From contig OMXK01000004.1 in assembly GCA_900314995.1 (NCBI GenBank), forward strand, positions 1 to 64,000: a DNA stretch of 64,000 nucleotides, given 5' to 3'. Source of the stretch: an uncultured Prevotella sp. (GTDB lineage Bacteria > Bacteroidota > Bacteroidia > Bacteroidales > Bacteroidaceae). The position numbers and the translations under genes were made by a program. Below the pieces are notes generated by a model, which did not search any database, was not told the origin of the DNA, and saw nothing but the letters and a program-made list of their open reading frames with translations. Shown piece by piece: positions 1 to 8,795 of the stretch (its first letter is position 1; each line of letters opens with the position of its first letter).

Positions 1-75
1 GAACTCGTAGTTAACCATCATTACTTCGCGGTCCTTGTAACCGTCGATCTTCATTGAAACTGGTGTCTTTGCCAT
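1..75 (-). CDS. 5' end of possible Hcp/TssD-like protein (partial)
   Basis: Only the first 25 codons lie in the window, beginning ATG at 75 on the minus strand; the rest lies beyond base 1. The short beginning (MAKTPVSMKIDG, then VMMVNYEF) recalls the amino end of Bacteroidetes type VI secretion tube proteins, which open with a beta strand, a turn and an aromatic strand. With so few residues this is a guess. A consensus promoter sits about 100 bases upstream, so the gene is probably first in its transcript. Confidence 0.35.
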   Translation of the reverse strand, partial: MAKTPVSMKIDGYKDREVMMVNYEF

Positions 76-171
76 AATTCTTTTCCTTTCTTTAATTTTT
101 TAATTGTTAATACTATTTTATTTTTATATTCTCAAATCACTTGTCAACCGTTTTTGTTCTGATTGACGATG

Positions 172-202
172 CAAAGGTACGACGGTTTTTGGCTCATTCC
201 AA
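172..202 (-). promoter_or_regulatory. Bacteroidetes-type promoter for the gene at 1-75
   Basis: Read on the minus strand there is a TTG (200-202), a 20-base spacer and TACCTTTG (172-179), close to the Bacteroidetes consensus TTTG-N19-21-TAnnTTTG. It points at the ATG at 75 and would leave a leader of about 90 bases. Confidence 0.65.
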
Positions 203-249
203 CTTTTTTTCTCTTTTTTGTCTTCAGTTGTAGCGACAGTAAAACGAAA

Positions 250-289
250 TTGCGACAAACTCCATGCAAGGGCATGAAATCTGTCGCAA
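250..289 (-). terminator. Two-tier hairpin terminator ending the 12-gene operon
   Basis: Perfect 8-base arms TTGCGACA (250-257) and TGTCGCAA (282-289) enclose a symmetric 5/5 internal loop and a second stem CATGC/GCATG (263-267 and 272-276) with a 4-base loop. On the minus strand the stem is followed by the T-rich stretch TTTCGTTTTAC. It lies 20 bases past the stop of the last gene of the operon. Confidence 0.7.
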
Positions 290-309
290 AAGGGTTGGAA
301 ATAAGTTGT

Positions 310-1044
310 TTATAACAGTTCTTCAGGCATCAGTTCCTGTGCACGCTTGAAGTCTTCAGGTGTGTCGAGTTCATAAGAGAAGTAGTTGGTGGTATCTACA
401 ACTCGGAAGGTCTGGCCTTGAGGAATCAGGCGTTCGAAGGCTCGTTCGTAGAAGATGTCGATAAGCTGTTCCTGAAGAATCATCTGATCGAGTTCGCGAT
501 AGAGTGCTTCGCTATACGCAGCGGTAATCTTCTCGATACCCACAGATTCGCCCATCGCATCCTCTGGGCGGCAAGTCTTGCTGATTTCTGTGATGCGGTT
601 TTCGGCGTCGACAACCACCTTCATCTCTTCTTCTCCCAGTTCATGCCGGTTTACGGCCAAGGCCGCACTTGGCTCCTCAGCGATGCGCACAACAGCCGCA
701 GGATCGCAAAGGATGTCGCTGTCCATCAGCAGGAATTCCTTGCCGCGAACCACTTCGCCGGCCATCCAAAGCGAATAGATGTTGTTGTTGTGCTCATAGT
801 CGGCATTGTGGAGAAAGGTGAATTTGCTTTGTGTCTTGCTGGCGTAATCATCGAGGAACTCACGGATCATCTCGCTCCGATAACCTGTCACCACCACAAA
901 TTCGCTAATGCCAGTCTGGCGCATCGCATCGACGGTGCGCTCCAGCAAGGTGCGCTTGCCGACCTTCAGCAGGCATTTAGGCATCGTATCTGTTAAAGGA
1001 CGCAGACGTTTGGCCATGCCTGCTGCCAGAATTACTCCAATCAT
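310..1044 (-). CDS. Cytidylyltransferase-like NTP transferase (phospho-amino-alcohol type)
   Basis: A 244-residue single-domain nucleotidyltransferase. The nucleotide loop is LAAGMAKRLRPLT (residues 7-19), where Met-Ala replaces the usual Gly-x of the G-x-G loop; PKCLL follows, then NNNIYSL (86-92) and the metal-site pair MDSD (107-110). The NN-x-YSL motif is typical of the LicC/PntC-like group that activates phosphocholine, phosphoethanolamine or aminoethylphosphonate with CTP. Its start overlaps the stop of the PLP enzyme upstream by four bases, so the two are probably translationally coupled. I infer that it makes a CDP- or CMP-linked headgroup for the CDP-alcohol phosphatidyltransferase of the same operon. 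The substrate cannot be read from sequence, and a sugar-phosphate substrate remains possible. Confidence 0.75.
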   Translation of the reverse strand: MIGVILAAGMAKRLRPLTDTMPKCLLKVGKRTLLERTVDAMRQTGISEFVVVTGYRSEMIREFLDDYASKTQSKFTFLHNADYEHNNNIYSLWMAGEVVRGKEFLLMDSDILCDPAAVVRIAEEPSAALAVNRHELGEEEMKVVVDAENRITEISKTCRPEDAMGESVGIEKITAAYSEALYRELDQMILQEQLIDIFYERAFERLIPQGQTFRVVDTTNYFSYELDTPEDFKRAQELMPEELL

Positions 1045-2096
1045 GATTGCTGCTCTTTAACTACTTTCAGGATGGTGTCGACCACCGTTTGTGTCTGCTC
1101 CTTGCGGCCCAGCGTGATGCGGAGGCACGACTCCAGACCCTTGTCGCCCATAAACTTGATCTTATAGTTCTGAATCTTCAGAGCATCCATCAAGGCGTCC
1201 TTAATCTCTAGTGGATACTTGATGAGGATAAAGTTGGCTACCGACTTATATACCTTGAATCCGGGAAGATTGCCCAGTTCCTTCTTATAGAGCTGACGGC
1301 CCCATTCCATATCATCGGCTACCCGACGATAGTGCTCATCGCTGTCGAGTGCAGCCAGAGCAACGGCCTCAGAGAAGCGGTTATAGCCGAGATACTTATT
1401 GACATAGCTCTCGAACTGTTCGTGACCCTTGCCGATGAATCCGAAACCCACACGGAGCCCAGGCAGACCGTAGAACTTAGACAAGGTACGCGAGATAATC
1501 AGATTGCTGTACTTGTTGACCAGCGGAGCAATATAATCGGTATCCGAAGTGATAAAGCTGGCGTAAGCCTCGTCGATGAGTACCATCGTGTCTGAAGGGA
1601 TATGCTCCATGATACGTCCGATTTCCTCGGATGTCAGACCATTACCTGTCGGGTTGTTGGGCGATGCCAGCAACAGCATGCGCGGATGAACACGGTTTGT
1701 GTATTCAATTACCTCATCGATGTCGTAGGCGAAAGTATCATCCTTCTCATGAAGCGGATACATTTCAAAGGTGCCGCCACACTCGCTGGCAACACGATTG
1801 TAATACCACCATGAGAACTCAGGGATGAGGATCTTCTTATTGTCGCCAACCATCAGGAAATAGTGGATGGCATTCTTTAACATATCCTCTCCGCCATAGG
1901 TCAAGAGTACCTGCTCCTCAGGTATGCCGTATATCTCGCTGAGACGTACAGAGATGACGCTTTTCTTACCCTGATCGTAAATGCGGGTATAGAAACAGAG
2001 CGTCTTAGGATCGAAACGCTTGATGGCATCAACCACTTTCTGGCTGGGCTCAAAGTTAAACTCGTTTCTGTCGAGATAGTTCATTACTTCTTCCAT
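1041..2096 (-). CDS. HisC/CobD-like PLP-dependent aminotransferase or decarboxylase
   Basis: A 351-residue fold-type I PLP enzyme. Visible motifs are SPNNPTG (145-151), DEAY (175-178), the PLP-binding lysine at about 207 in SRTLSKFYG, and RVGFG (215-219). This pattern is shared by histidinol-phosphate aminotransferase and threonine-phosphate decarboxylase CobD. A full histidine operon is absent here, and the gene overlaps the cytidylyltransferase by four bases. The pair therefore looks like the two halves of FrbH-type fusion proteins, where a nucleotidyltransferase is joined to a PLP decarboxylase. I infer a role in making an amino-alcohol headgroup, for example by decarboxylating a phosphorylated or nucleotide-linked amino acid. 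Plain transamination cannot be excluded. Confidence 0.75.
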   Translation of the reverse strand: MEEVMNYLDRNEFNFEPSQKVVDAIKRFDPKTLCFYTRIYDQGKKSVISVRLSEIYGIPEEQVLLTYGGEDMLKNAIHYFLMVGDNKKILIPEFSWWYYNRVASECGGTFEMYPLHEKDDTFAYDIDEVIEYTNRVHPRMLLLASPNNPTGNGLTSEEIGRIMEHIPSDTMVLIDEAYASFITSDTDYIAPLVNKYSNLIISRTLSKFYGLPGLRVGFGFIGKGHEQFESYVNKYLGYNRFSEAVALAALDSDEHYRRVADDMEWGRQLYKKELGNLPGFKVYKSVANFILIKYPLEIKDALMDALKIQNYKIKFMGDKGLESCLRITLGRKEQTQTVVDTILKVVKEQQS

Positions 2097-2115
2097 AGAG
2101 TCTTATGTGTTTTTA

Positions 2116-3177
2116 TTATTTATATATTTTCATCAGTAATATTCCTATGATAATCCAGATGATTTCCCTGACGCGGCAGATGATACTCACGAAGATGCCT
2201 AAGGCTGCAGAAAGACCAAGGGCAGCAATCGAGAGCACGAAACCACCCTCCTGAACGCCGAGCTGCATGGGCAGGAAGCCTATCAGATTGGCAAAGAGCG
2301 TTGTGAACGACACAATCAGGAAACTGTGCAGGAATGTGAGCAGCAGCCCTGAAAAACCGCCGCCGCAGTCAATGCCAAACAACAGGAGCATAAACATAAC
2401 CTCGCTGCTCTGAACGACGCGTGAGAGATACTCCAGCAGCAGACTGCGATAGAAAGCCTGCTTGTCGTTGGCATAGAGCGCAGCAATCTGTTCATCGATA
2501 TTGCGCAACGACTCTTTATGTTTCTCCTGAAAACGGATACTCCACCCCTTCAGTCCGGGGATATGACTTATCCAACGGATGATGTTTGCCACTAGACCGT
2601 TACGATAGCCTTTGGAGAAGATGTAGAAGGCAATGAGGCAGAATACGATGACGATGCCAAGCAGGGTGGCGATAGCTGTATTGATAGGCAGATCGCCGAT
2701 GGCTGCCAGCGCCAGATAGATGAAGATGCTGGAGAACCAATACCAGAAATGCGCGAAGAAATGCATCATCGCATAGAGGATGACAGAGGATGCAGCACGC
2801 TGATTGCCGATATCTTTCGACAACTCCATGATACGGTATGGTTCGCCGCCTAAGCCGCCGACAGGTGTGGCGTAGTTCAGGGCATAGCCTGTAATTGTCA
2901 GATGATAGATGCGCCAGAAGCTGATTTCCTTGACGGTACTGGTGCCATCATGTTCTGCTTCCCTGCATTTGCTGCGTATGATCGTTTGCCAGGAAAGGGC
3001 ATTGATGCCATAAATGAGGATCCAAACGCCGACTATCGGAATCAGCCAGTAACCTGCATGGCACAGATGCTGCCACAATTCGATGAAACTGACGTCGAAC
3101 GTCAGCAGCATCACCACTACAGCGGCTATGCCGAGAAAGAAAAACAGGTTATTCAGTCGTTGTTTCGTCCACTTCAT
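2116..3177 (-). CDS. Flippase-like integral membrane protein (LPG synthase TM domain, UPF0104)
   Basis: A 353-residue polytopic membrane protein with about eight hydrophobic segments. It resembles the membrane domain of lysylphosphatidylglycerol synthase (MprF), which acts as a lipid flippase. Family-like features include an early E-x-Y-R stretch (GGEPYRIMELS) and the late GVQEGGFVLSIAALG. The catalytic domain of MprF is missing, as in stand-alone members of this family. It sits 14 bases after the CDP-alcohol phosphatidyltransferase and 19 bases before the PLP enzyme in the same apparent operon. That context suggests flipping of the lipid made by this operon, which is inference. Confidence 0.75.
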   Translation of the reverse strand: MKWTKQRLNNLFFFLGIAAVVVMLLTFDVSFIELWQHLCHAGYWLIPIVGVWILIYGINALSWQTIIRSKCREAEHDGTSTVKEISFWRIYHLTITGYALNYATPVGGLGGEPYRIMELSKDIGNQRAASSVILYAMMHFFAHFWYWFSSIFIYLALAAIGDLPINTAIATLLGIVIVFCLIAFYIFSKGYRNGLVANIIRWISHIPGLKGWSIRFQEKHKESLRNIDEQIAALYANDKQAFYRSLLLEYLSRVVQSSEVMFMLLLFGIDCGGGFSGLLLTFLHSFLIVSFTTLFANLIGFLPMQLGVQEGGFVLSIAALGLSAALGIFVSIICRVREIIWIIIGILLMKIYK

Positions 3178-3191
3178 ACCTTTATCATATA

Positions 3192-4172
3192 TTATATCAT
3201 GTCGGCAATCTTCTTTGAGAATGCTTCGTGACGATAATTGACATATTTAGTAAGAAGACCCATGGCGATGATTTCCCAGACGAAATTCATGGCAGGGATA
3301 TCCAATAGGCAGAACAAGAACAGCCAGAATGAACGGAAATTGAAGGTAAGCAGACCATTCCACTTCATGAGTGCCAGGGATTTATCGTGAAATTCCTTGT
3401 GAGCACCCTCGGGCATCTTGTCAATGCCACCGTATTTCTGTTTCAATACCGTCATTAACCGCTGGAACTGCGGTGTAGACTTCTCCTGCTTTTTGGTATA
3501 GTCGATATAGGATTTCTGAAACCATCTTTCATAGTAGGGCGTATCTTTTGTCATCTGGTCATAGATCTCCTGTTGGCGGGCAGAATTGTCGAGCTCGCTG
3601 TCCTTTTCGCCCTTGAGGAAGAAGAGGTGTATTTGGATATAGTAGTCGGCCAGTCGCTGTTGGCCTCCTATCCCCATAAATCCTGAAATGCATGCCAATA
3701 CCAATACGATAGCCGTTATGATGATTGTATTCTCCGAAGTGTTGCTGATGCCCAGCCATGAGAACTCAAGGTCATGGTGCAAGAAGAATCGCCATACCAA
3801 GCCAAGATAGATGGGAATGAACCACACGAAGCCCGCAACACCATCAAGGATGCGGCCTACGTGACTTTTCTTGCCTGTCAGACGAGCCAGCTGACCGTCT
3901 GTGCAGTCAAAGAAATCGGCCCACATCAGCAGGAAGATGGCGAAGAGATTGTTGGCCAGCCCCGTTATGCCCTCGTAATAGAAAGATCCATGTGCAAAGA
4001 ACCAGGTACTGCCGGCTCCGATGATCATTGAGGCAATGGTAACGGTGTTAGGATGGATATCGAAATGGGCAAAAAGGCGTGCCAGTTGGAAACAGAAAGG
4101 GCGGATGACATGGAAATCCAGCCAGTCTTCTGTCTCAGCAGATTTCAGCGTCTGATAATATTGTTCATTCAT
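3192..4172 (-). CDS. CDP-alcohol phosphatidyltransferase family protein with altered catalytic motif
   Basis: A 326-residue membrane enzyme of the family that moves a phospho-headgroup from a CDP-alcohol to an acceptor. The signature reads D89-x2-D92-G-x2-A-R-x8-G106-x3-D110-x3-G114. The first three aspartates are present, but the fourth, normally the catalytic base, is a glycine. There are several hydrophobic segments and a long soluble stretch near residues 180-260. I chose the Met at 4172 (MNEQYYQTLK) over one at 4220, because the longer form would overlap the preceding gene by 37 bases while the shorter leaves an 11-base gap. With the cytidylyltransferase and PLP enzyme downstream it suggests headgroup transfer, unless the altered motif makes it inactive. 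Confidence 0.8.
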   Translation of the reverse strand: MNEQYYQTLKSAETEDWLDFHVIRPFCFQLARLFAHFDIHPNTVTIASMIIGAGSTWFFAHGSFYYEGITGLANNLFAIFLLMWADFFDCTDGQLARLTGKKSHVGRILDGVAGFVWFIPIYLGLVWRFFLHHDLEFSWLGISNTSENTIIITAIVLVLACISGFMGIGGQQRLADYYIQIHLFFLKGEKDSELDNSARQQEIYDQMTKDTPYYERWFQKSYIDYTKKQEKSTPQFQRLMTVLKQKYGGIDKMPEGAHKEFHDKSLALMKWNGLLTFNFRSFWLFLFCLLDIPAMNFVWEIIAMGLLTKYVNYRHEAFSKKIADMI

Positions 4173-4183
4173 ATTGCAATCTA

Positions 4184-6751
4184 TTAGAATGTTAAGCGGA
4201 AAATGTACCTGATACCCCACTTCTCACTTGTGGGCAGATAGAGGTAATTCAGGCGGCGCACATATTCCACATGGATCAGTTTGAAGATATTGTGTATACC
4301 CACGATGACTTCGACATAAGGCTGCTTGGGATCCATCACATTACAGCCTCTGGGGAAATACATCAGCTTGTTGCTATTGGCGTTCTGTGGGAGAAAGGGA
4401 TTGTTCTTGTCAGACAAGTCTCCCCAGTAGGTATTCACTGCCAGATATTCACGCCACTTCAGTTTCTTGATCAGCGGGATACGATTGAAGAACTTACCGT
4501 TCAGGTCCCATGAGAGCATCAGCGAGGCATAGCGATCACTGAGGAATTCCATGTTGTTGATCAGATTAAACATCTCCTCTTCGATAACAAACGACTGGTT
4601 GGCAGGCGGCTGTATCAGGAGCAGGTAAGGTACCTGGTTCCACTGGACACCGCCTTTCACGAAAGCATCAATCTTACCCCAGCTGTTGAGCCAGAAGCGC
4701 TTATAGATCTTGGCCTCTGTGAGATTGCTGGTATATTGACCGCCAAGAATGTTCCTGAAGCCGAAGGTATGGCTGATGGAGATGGCAGGCGCATCGTGGT
4801 TGATGGTTACACGACGCTGTTTGCTGTTGATATAGGTCTCATCAGGTGCATAGCGGAGTTCTGCGAAGAGTTCGGTGGTGCGCAGGAACTCATGATGAGG
4901 CACCATCTCTTCGTATTCCACATACGGCTCGTTTAGTTTTCGGAACGACATGGCACCACAAGCCTCAAATTCTTCAGCCTTGAGTTTCAGCGTTGACCTG
5001 AGTCCACCGTATGCCTCATATTCAAATGCCAGTTGCTGACGATTGAAGATCATCATCTTGTCGATGCCCGTCCATTTGAAGGCCACCAGGAAGTTATCCT
5101 TATCAGTAGGCAGGAATAGGTCGCTGGGTGTGCAGACATCGTAGGTGCTCTCCAATTTCAGGGTACGCTTCGGGTATTCCCAAGGCATATATACCTTATC
5201 TATAAATGAATAGGTGGCCGAGGCGCTGTAGTAATTTTTGTGGCTACCCCAACCATGTGCATAGTAGCCAGAGGTAAAGAACCGTTTGTTCAGATTGGCT
5301 GTAGTCTGGAAACTGAGTCTGTTTCGCCAGCCGTCGAGTTTATTACGGGTTAATATCGTATTGACGGGTGAAATGTCTATCTTATTGGGCTCTCCTGTTT
5401 CGATAGAGTTTTCAATCAGCGCGTTGACACCGAACATAATGTACTTGAATCCCTTGATGTTCTGGATCTGCTTGATAAAGCTGTCCATGGAACTTTCACT
5501 CTTCGTCAGTTCTACCTGACGGTATTGGTTCCAGAACGTCTTGCCACGCATACCAGCATCAGGTTCCTTGATTTCCGTGCGTTTTCCCTTGAACATCTTT
5601 TTGGGCAGCGGCTCGAAAGAATAGTCAGTAAGTCGCGTATTCCGGATGACGATTGCCTGTTGGATGAACTTAGCGAACTCCAACTCTGTGATCATGTCGT
5701 CGCGGGTAAGAACCCACTCGCCATTGTCCAACTGCTCAAAATCCTGTTCTATCCGCAGGTTCTTGACGAAGTTGACAGAAGTCTGTTTGGGAAGCGTCAG
5801 TTCGCAACGACGTACGTGATATGAAGAATCCTTCAGGATATAGATGTCTCCACGGAAGCCGAAGTCCATTTGGTTATTCGGCAGGAAGTGAAGGTGGATA
5901 CAACTGTCGCGCTCTATCTTGAGCGTATCCTGGATATAAAAGCGATAAAAGGCGATGGCGTCCTTGCCGATGGGTGAAGTAAACGGGAACTGCAGCAGTC
6001 GGATTTGGTCGTCGTAGAGATCTACGTCTGTAAAGACATCTTTTAAGACGATATTCAAGATATCGCCAGTCTGGATCAGGTCGTTGATACCTGATGACTG
6101 TTCTCCTTTGATAATCGTCTTTTTGGATTGAGGATTCTTCTGATAGATAATCTCTGAAACCGTTTCATCGACACTGATAGGCAGTATCATCTTCTTGTTA
6201 TACTGGCAGGCTTCCACCTGGTCAAGCAACCATGGGGTACTGGAGAATGGCTTCTTTTCCAGACGGCTGGGAGTCAGGTCGTTGGCTGCCAGTGTCAGCT
6301 TCTCGTACTTATCATATTTGTAATAGTCGTGGTTTGCCAGATCGGACAGTTTCTTCGCTGCGATAACCTTCTTCATCAACTCTACGGCAGGATTGTTCTT
6401 TCGGCTATACTTGCCTTTCTTTGCGCTGACGGTTACCTCTGCCAATTGTTGTCTGTCAGGTTTTAAGGCTATATCCAGCGGACTCTTTGTCTTCTCATCG
6501 ATTTTGATAACCTGTGACTGGTAGCCTACGGCACTGAAGGTTATGCTCCATCCTTGGTGCCGATGGATATGATAGATTCCGTCGAGATCAGAGATGACAG
6601 CCACGTTGTGTCCCTTATAAACCACACTGGCATAAGGGATTTCTTCACCTGTTTCTGCATCGGTGACTTTTCCTGAGATCTGCTGTGCCATCATCGGCAG
6701 GCAGCATAGCAACAGGCAGATGAAAAGATAGATCTTCTGATGTCTGATCAT
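4184..6751 (-). CDS. DUF5686 outer-membrane protein with carboxypeptidase-regulatory-like domain
   Basis: 855 residues beginning with a signal peptide (about 1-22) and a CarboxypepD_reg-like beta-sandwich (about 24-110, ISGKVTDAETGEEIPYASV). A middle region and a long run of alternating amphipathic strands follow, ending in an aromatic C-terminal residue (IFRLTF). This is the layout of Bacteroidetes DUF5686 proteins, predicted outer-membrane barrels of unknown function. It overlaps the LolA-like gene by four bases. Its place beside LolA-like and MMPL genes suggests the outer-membrane step of lipid delivery, which is inference only. Confidence 0.75.
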   Translation of the reverse strand: MIRHQKIYLFICLLLCCLPMMAQQISGKVTDAETGEEIPYASVVYKGHNVAVISDLDGIYHIHRHQGWSITFSAVGYQSQVIKIDEKTKSPLDIALKPDRQQLAEVTVSAKKGKYSRKNNPAVELMKKVIAAKKLSDLANHDYYKYDKYEKLTLAANDLTPSRLEKKPFSSTPWLLDQVEACQYNKKMILPISVDETVSEIIYQKNPQSKKTIIKGEQSSGINDLIQTGDILNIVLKDVFTDVDLYDDQIRLLQFPFTSPIGKDAIAFYRFYIQDTLKIERDSCIHLHFLPNNQMDFGFRGDIYILKDSSYHVRRCELTLPKQTSVNFVKNLRIEQDFEQLDNGEWVLTRDDMITELEFAKFIQQAIVIRNTRLTDYSFEPLPKKMFKGKRTEIKEPDAGMRGKTFWNQYRQVELTKSESSMDSFIKQIQNIKGFKYIMFGVNALIENSIETGEPNKIDISPVNTILTRNKLDGWRNRLSFQTTANLNKRFFTSGYYAHGWGSHKNYYSASATYSFIDKVYMPWEYPKRTLKLESTYDVCTPSDLFLPTDKDNFLVAFKWTGIDKMMIFNRQQLAFEYEAYGGLRSTLKLKAEEFEACGAMSFRKLNEPYVEYEEMVPHHEFLRTTELFAELRYAPDETYINSKQRRVTINHDAPAISISHTFGFRNILGGQYTSNLTEAKIYKRFWLNSWGKIDAFVKGGVQWNQVPYLLLIQPPANQSFVIEEEMFNLINNMEFLSDRYASLMLSWDLNGKFFNRIPLIKKLKWREYLAVNTYWGDLSDKNNPFLPQNANSNKLMYFPRGCNVMDPKQPYVEVIVGIHNIFKLIHVEYVRRLNYLYLPTSEKWGIRYIFRLTF

Positions 6752-7329
6752 TTAAACTGATATCCTGAAAATGTATATTCTGTATAGCCCGAGCGTTCAT
6801 TCATCCGGAGCGATTTCAGTTCGGAAGTCTTCGTGTCGATGGTTAGCACGAACGAAGAGAATAGCATTCTGCGGGCAGTCTTCTTGTCTTCTGCCTTTGG
6901 TGTGATGGTCAGCACAAGGGCGTTACCCTCTTTGTTGATGGTCAGGTCGCCTAACTTTGAAATATCCTTAGCACCACCAGATAGGATACTCTCAAACACC
7001 GTCTGGAAGGAAGCAAACTGTACGTTCTTCTCACTGCTGGTGGTATGCTTCTTCCCTTTGACTACCATCGTAAAGGTGCTGCCTTGCATCAGCAGCTGGT
7101 CCTTTCCTCCTTCCATCACGATACTGACTGTTGACGGACGCTTCATAGTGAGTTGTCCTTTGGTAACTGCATCTTTCGCTACAGCCTGTCTGTGTGTGGT
7201 CTTAGTGGCTGTCGCGGTTACGCTTGTGGTATTTTTATAACGTGCTACGGCTTTCTGGAAGTCTGCCTGCTGGGCTACACCTATAGTGAACTGGCACAAA
7301 AATGTTAGAAATAGCAACAATTTTTTCAT
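6748..7329 (-). CDS. LolA-like periplasmic lipid carrier
   Basis: 193 residues with a signal peptide (about 1-19, cut after GVAQ) and a beta-rich body with the strand pattern of outer-membrane lipoprotein carrier LolA and its homologues. LolA-like genes found beside MMPL exporters and ketosynthases, as in aryl polyene and flexirubin clusters, are thought to carry a lipid product rather than lipoproteins. Here it lies between the FAD oxidoreductase (17-base gap) and the DUF5686 barrel (four-base overlap), which suits periplasmic transfer of the operon's product. The fold call rests on size, signal peptide and context more than on strict motifs. Confidence 0.7.
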   Translation of the reverse strand: MKKLLLFLTFLCQFTIGVAQQADFQKAVARYKNTTSVTATATKTTHRQAVAKDAVTKGQLTMKRPSTVSIVMEGGKDQLLMQGSTFTMVVKGKKHTTSSEKNVQFASFQTVFESILSGGAKDISKLGDLTINKEGNALVLTITPKAEDKKTARRMLFSSFVLTIDTKTSELKSLRMNERSGYTEYTFSGYQFK

Positions 7330-7346
7330 ACTGCTTATACTTTATT

Positions 7347-8795
7347 TTAATTAATAATCTTTTTTATATATTCCTTTCCTAATAATTCCGAACATGTGAG
7401 CAAAGCCGTCATGCTGACGCCTTCCAAGCCATGGAGCATCAGGTTTTGTCCTGTTAACAGCAGATTGGGAATCGGTGTCCTTGGTGACAGCATGGTGATG
7501 ACGAGGTTACGGCAGTCTCTTCTCACGCCATAGGCAGAACCGTCGGGTGTCAGCGTATAGTCGCGATAGGTGAGTGGCGTACTGGTGTATTGCTGACTAA
7601 TCATATCATGCAGCCCCGGGATGACAGTCTCTGCCAGAGCGATGCATTCATCGGCCATCTGTCGCTTCATGGCTTCATACGCTTCGCCACGATGTCCGAT
7701 ATGCGTGTCAGACCACTTTTCAAACAGCTGCTTGGGCATGGGTGTCAGCAGATCTACTTGCGTGGTGTAATTGCCCGTTTCTGGAACACGGCAACTAATC
7801 ATCACGCCACCGACAGCACCAGGATCTTGATAGAAGGTCCATACATTAGGTCGGCGATAAACCCATTTGTTATGGTTAAAATAGGGGAGGGTTTCTGGCT
7901 TCAGCAGGAGTGAGGCTGTGAAAATGCCAAACGTATTCTCCATACTGCTCATGCGACGACGGAAAAGCTTGCGTAAGACCTGAGATTCTTTGATCATCTC
8001 GAAGGTCTGTGCAGGATAGATGTCGCTGATGAAAGTGTTGCCTTCATAAATCTCCCCGTTTCTACACTTGGCGGCAACGATTCGTCCTTCCTTCTCAATA
8101 AGTTCCTCAACTTCCGCACGGCAAATGATTTCACCGCCATGAGCGCGGATATCATCAGTGAGGGATTGTACTATCAGGTTACCGTCACCCTTCAGGCGCC
8201 AGCTGCTCTGAATGAAACTGCTGTTGCCATGGGCAAAGGTGAAAAATGGCAAGGACTCTTGTCGCAGCTCCATTTTCAGGGCGGTTCCCGAGAGCACATT
8301 GATGAGCAAAGGATCCGAGAAGGTCTCTGTCAGATATTTATAGGCACTGATGCCAAATAGCCGATAGGCATCATTCGAGCCGAAATCTACATTGTCTACC
8401 CGTTGGAGTGCCTCGGTATATTGTCGTAAAGCCTCCCTTTCCTGTGGGAAATGGTCTGCTAACCTACTGACAAACTGTTCGTAGCCTTCAGCGAAAGCAT
8501 AAGTCTGCCCTGCAATTGTCACCAGGTCAAATCCGTCAGGATCCAGGCGATGCCAGGGCAGTTTCATGAGTCCCAGGTGTGAAAAGATCTTATTCAGCTG
8601 TTGACCTTCACCCAAACCTCCAATATAGTGTAGTCCAGTATCGAAGGTGTTATTGTGGCGGCGGTAGCTCTGGATACAACCGCCTGGCTGTACCTGTCTT
8701 TCCAGAACCAATACACTTCTGCCTGTCTGTGACAGCAAGTGTGCACAGACAAGTCCACCGAAACCGCTTCCTATGATTACTACGTCGTATTTCAT
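7347..8795 (-). CDS. NAD(P)/FAD-dependent oxidoreductase, CrtI / retinol saturase-like
   Basis: 482 residues. The N-terminus carries the dinucleotide-binding motif IIGSGFGG (7-14) followed by VLERQVQPGG. The C-terminal end (LLLTGQNLMLHGLEGVSMTA) is typical of phytoene desaturase and all-trans-retinol 13,14-reductase relatives. Family members introduce or saturate carbon-carbon double bonds in hydrophobic chains. It starts inside the last four bases of the MMPL exporter gene. No phytoene synthase or other carotenoid gene is nearby, so a fatty-acyl or lipid substrate is more likely than a carotenoid. Confidence 0.8.
   Translation of the reverse strand: MKYDVVIIGSGFGGLVCAHLLSQTGRSVLVLERQVQPGGCIQSYRRHNNTFDTGLHYIGGLGEGQQLNKIFSHLGLMKLPWHRLDPDGFDLVTIAGQTYAFAEGYEQFVSRLADHFPQEREALRQYTEALQRVDNVDFGSNDAYRLFGISAYKYLTETFSDPLLINVLSGTALKMELRQESLPFFTFAHGNSSFIQSSWRLKGDGNLIVQSLTDDIRAHGGEIICRAEVEELIEKEGRIVAAKCRNGEIYEGNTFISDIYPAQTFEMIKESQVLRKLFRRRMSSMENTFGIFTASLLLKPETLPYFNHNKWVYRRPNVWTFYQDPGAVGGVMISCRVPETGNYTTQVDLLTPMPKQLFEKWSDTHIGHRGEAYEAMKRQMADECIALAETVIPGLHDMISQQYTSTPLTYRDYTLTPDGSAYGVRRDCRNLVITMLSPRTPIPNLLLTGQNLMLHGLEGVSMTALLTCSELLGKEYIKKIIN

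Noticed and set aside
310-4172. Inositol-lipid synthesis locus
   Set aside because: A CDP-alcohol phosphatidyltransferase is present, but no myo-inositol-phosphate synthase or phosphatase is nearby, and the PLP enzyme points to an amino headgroup.
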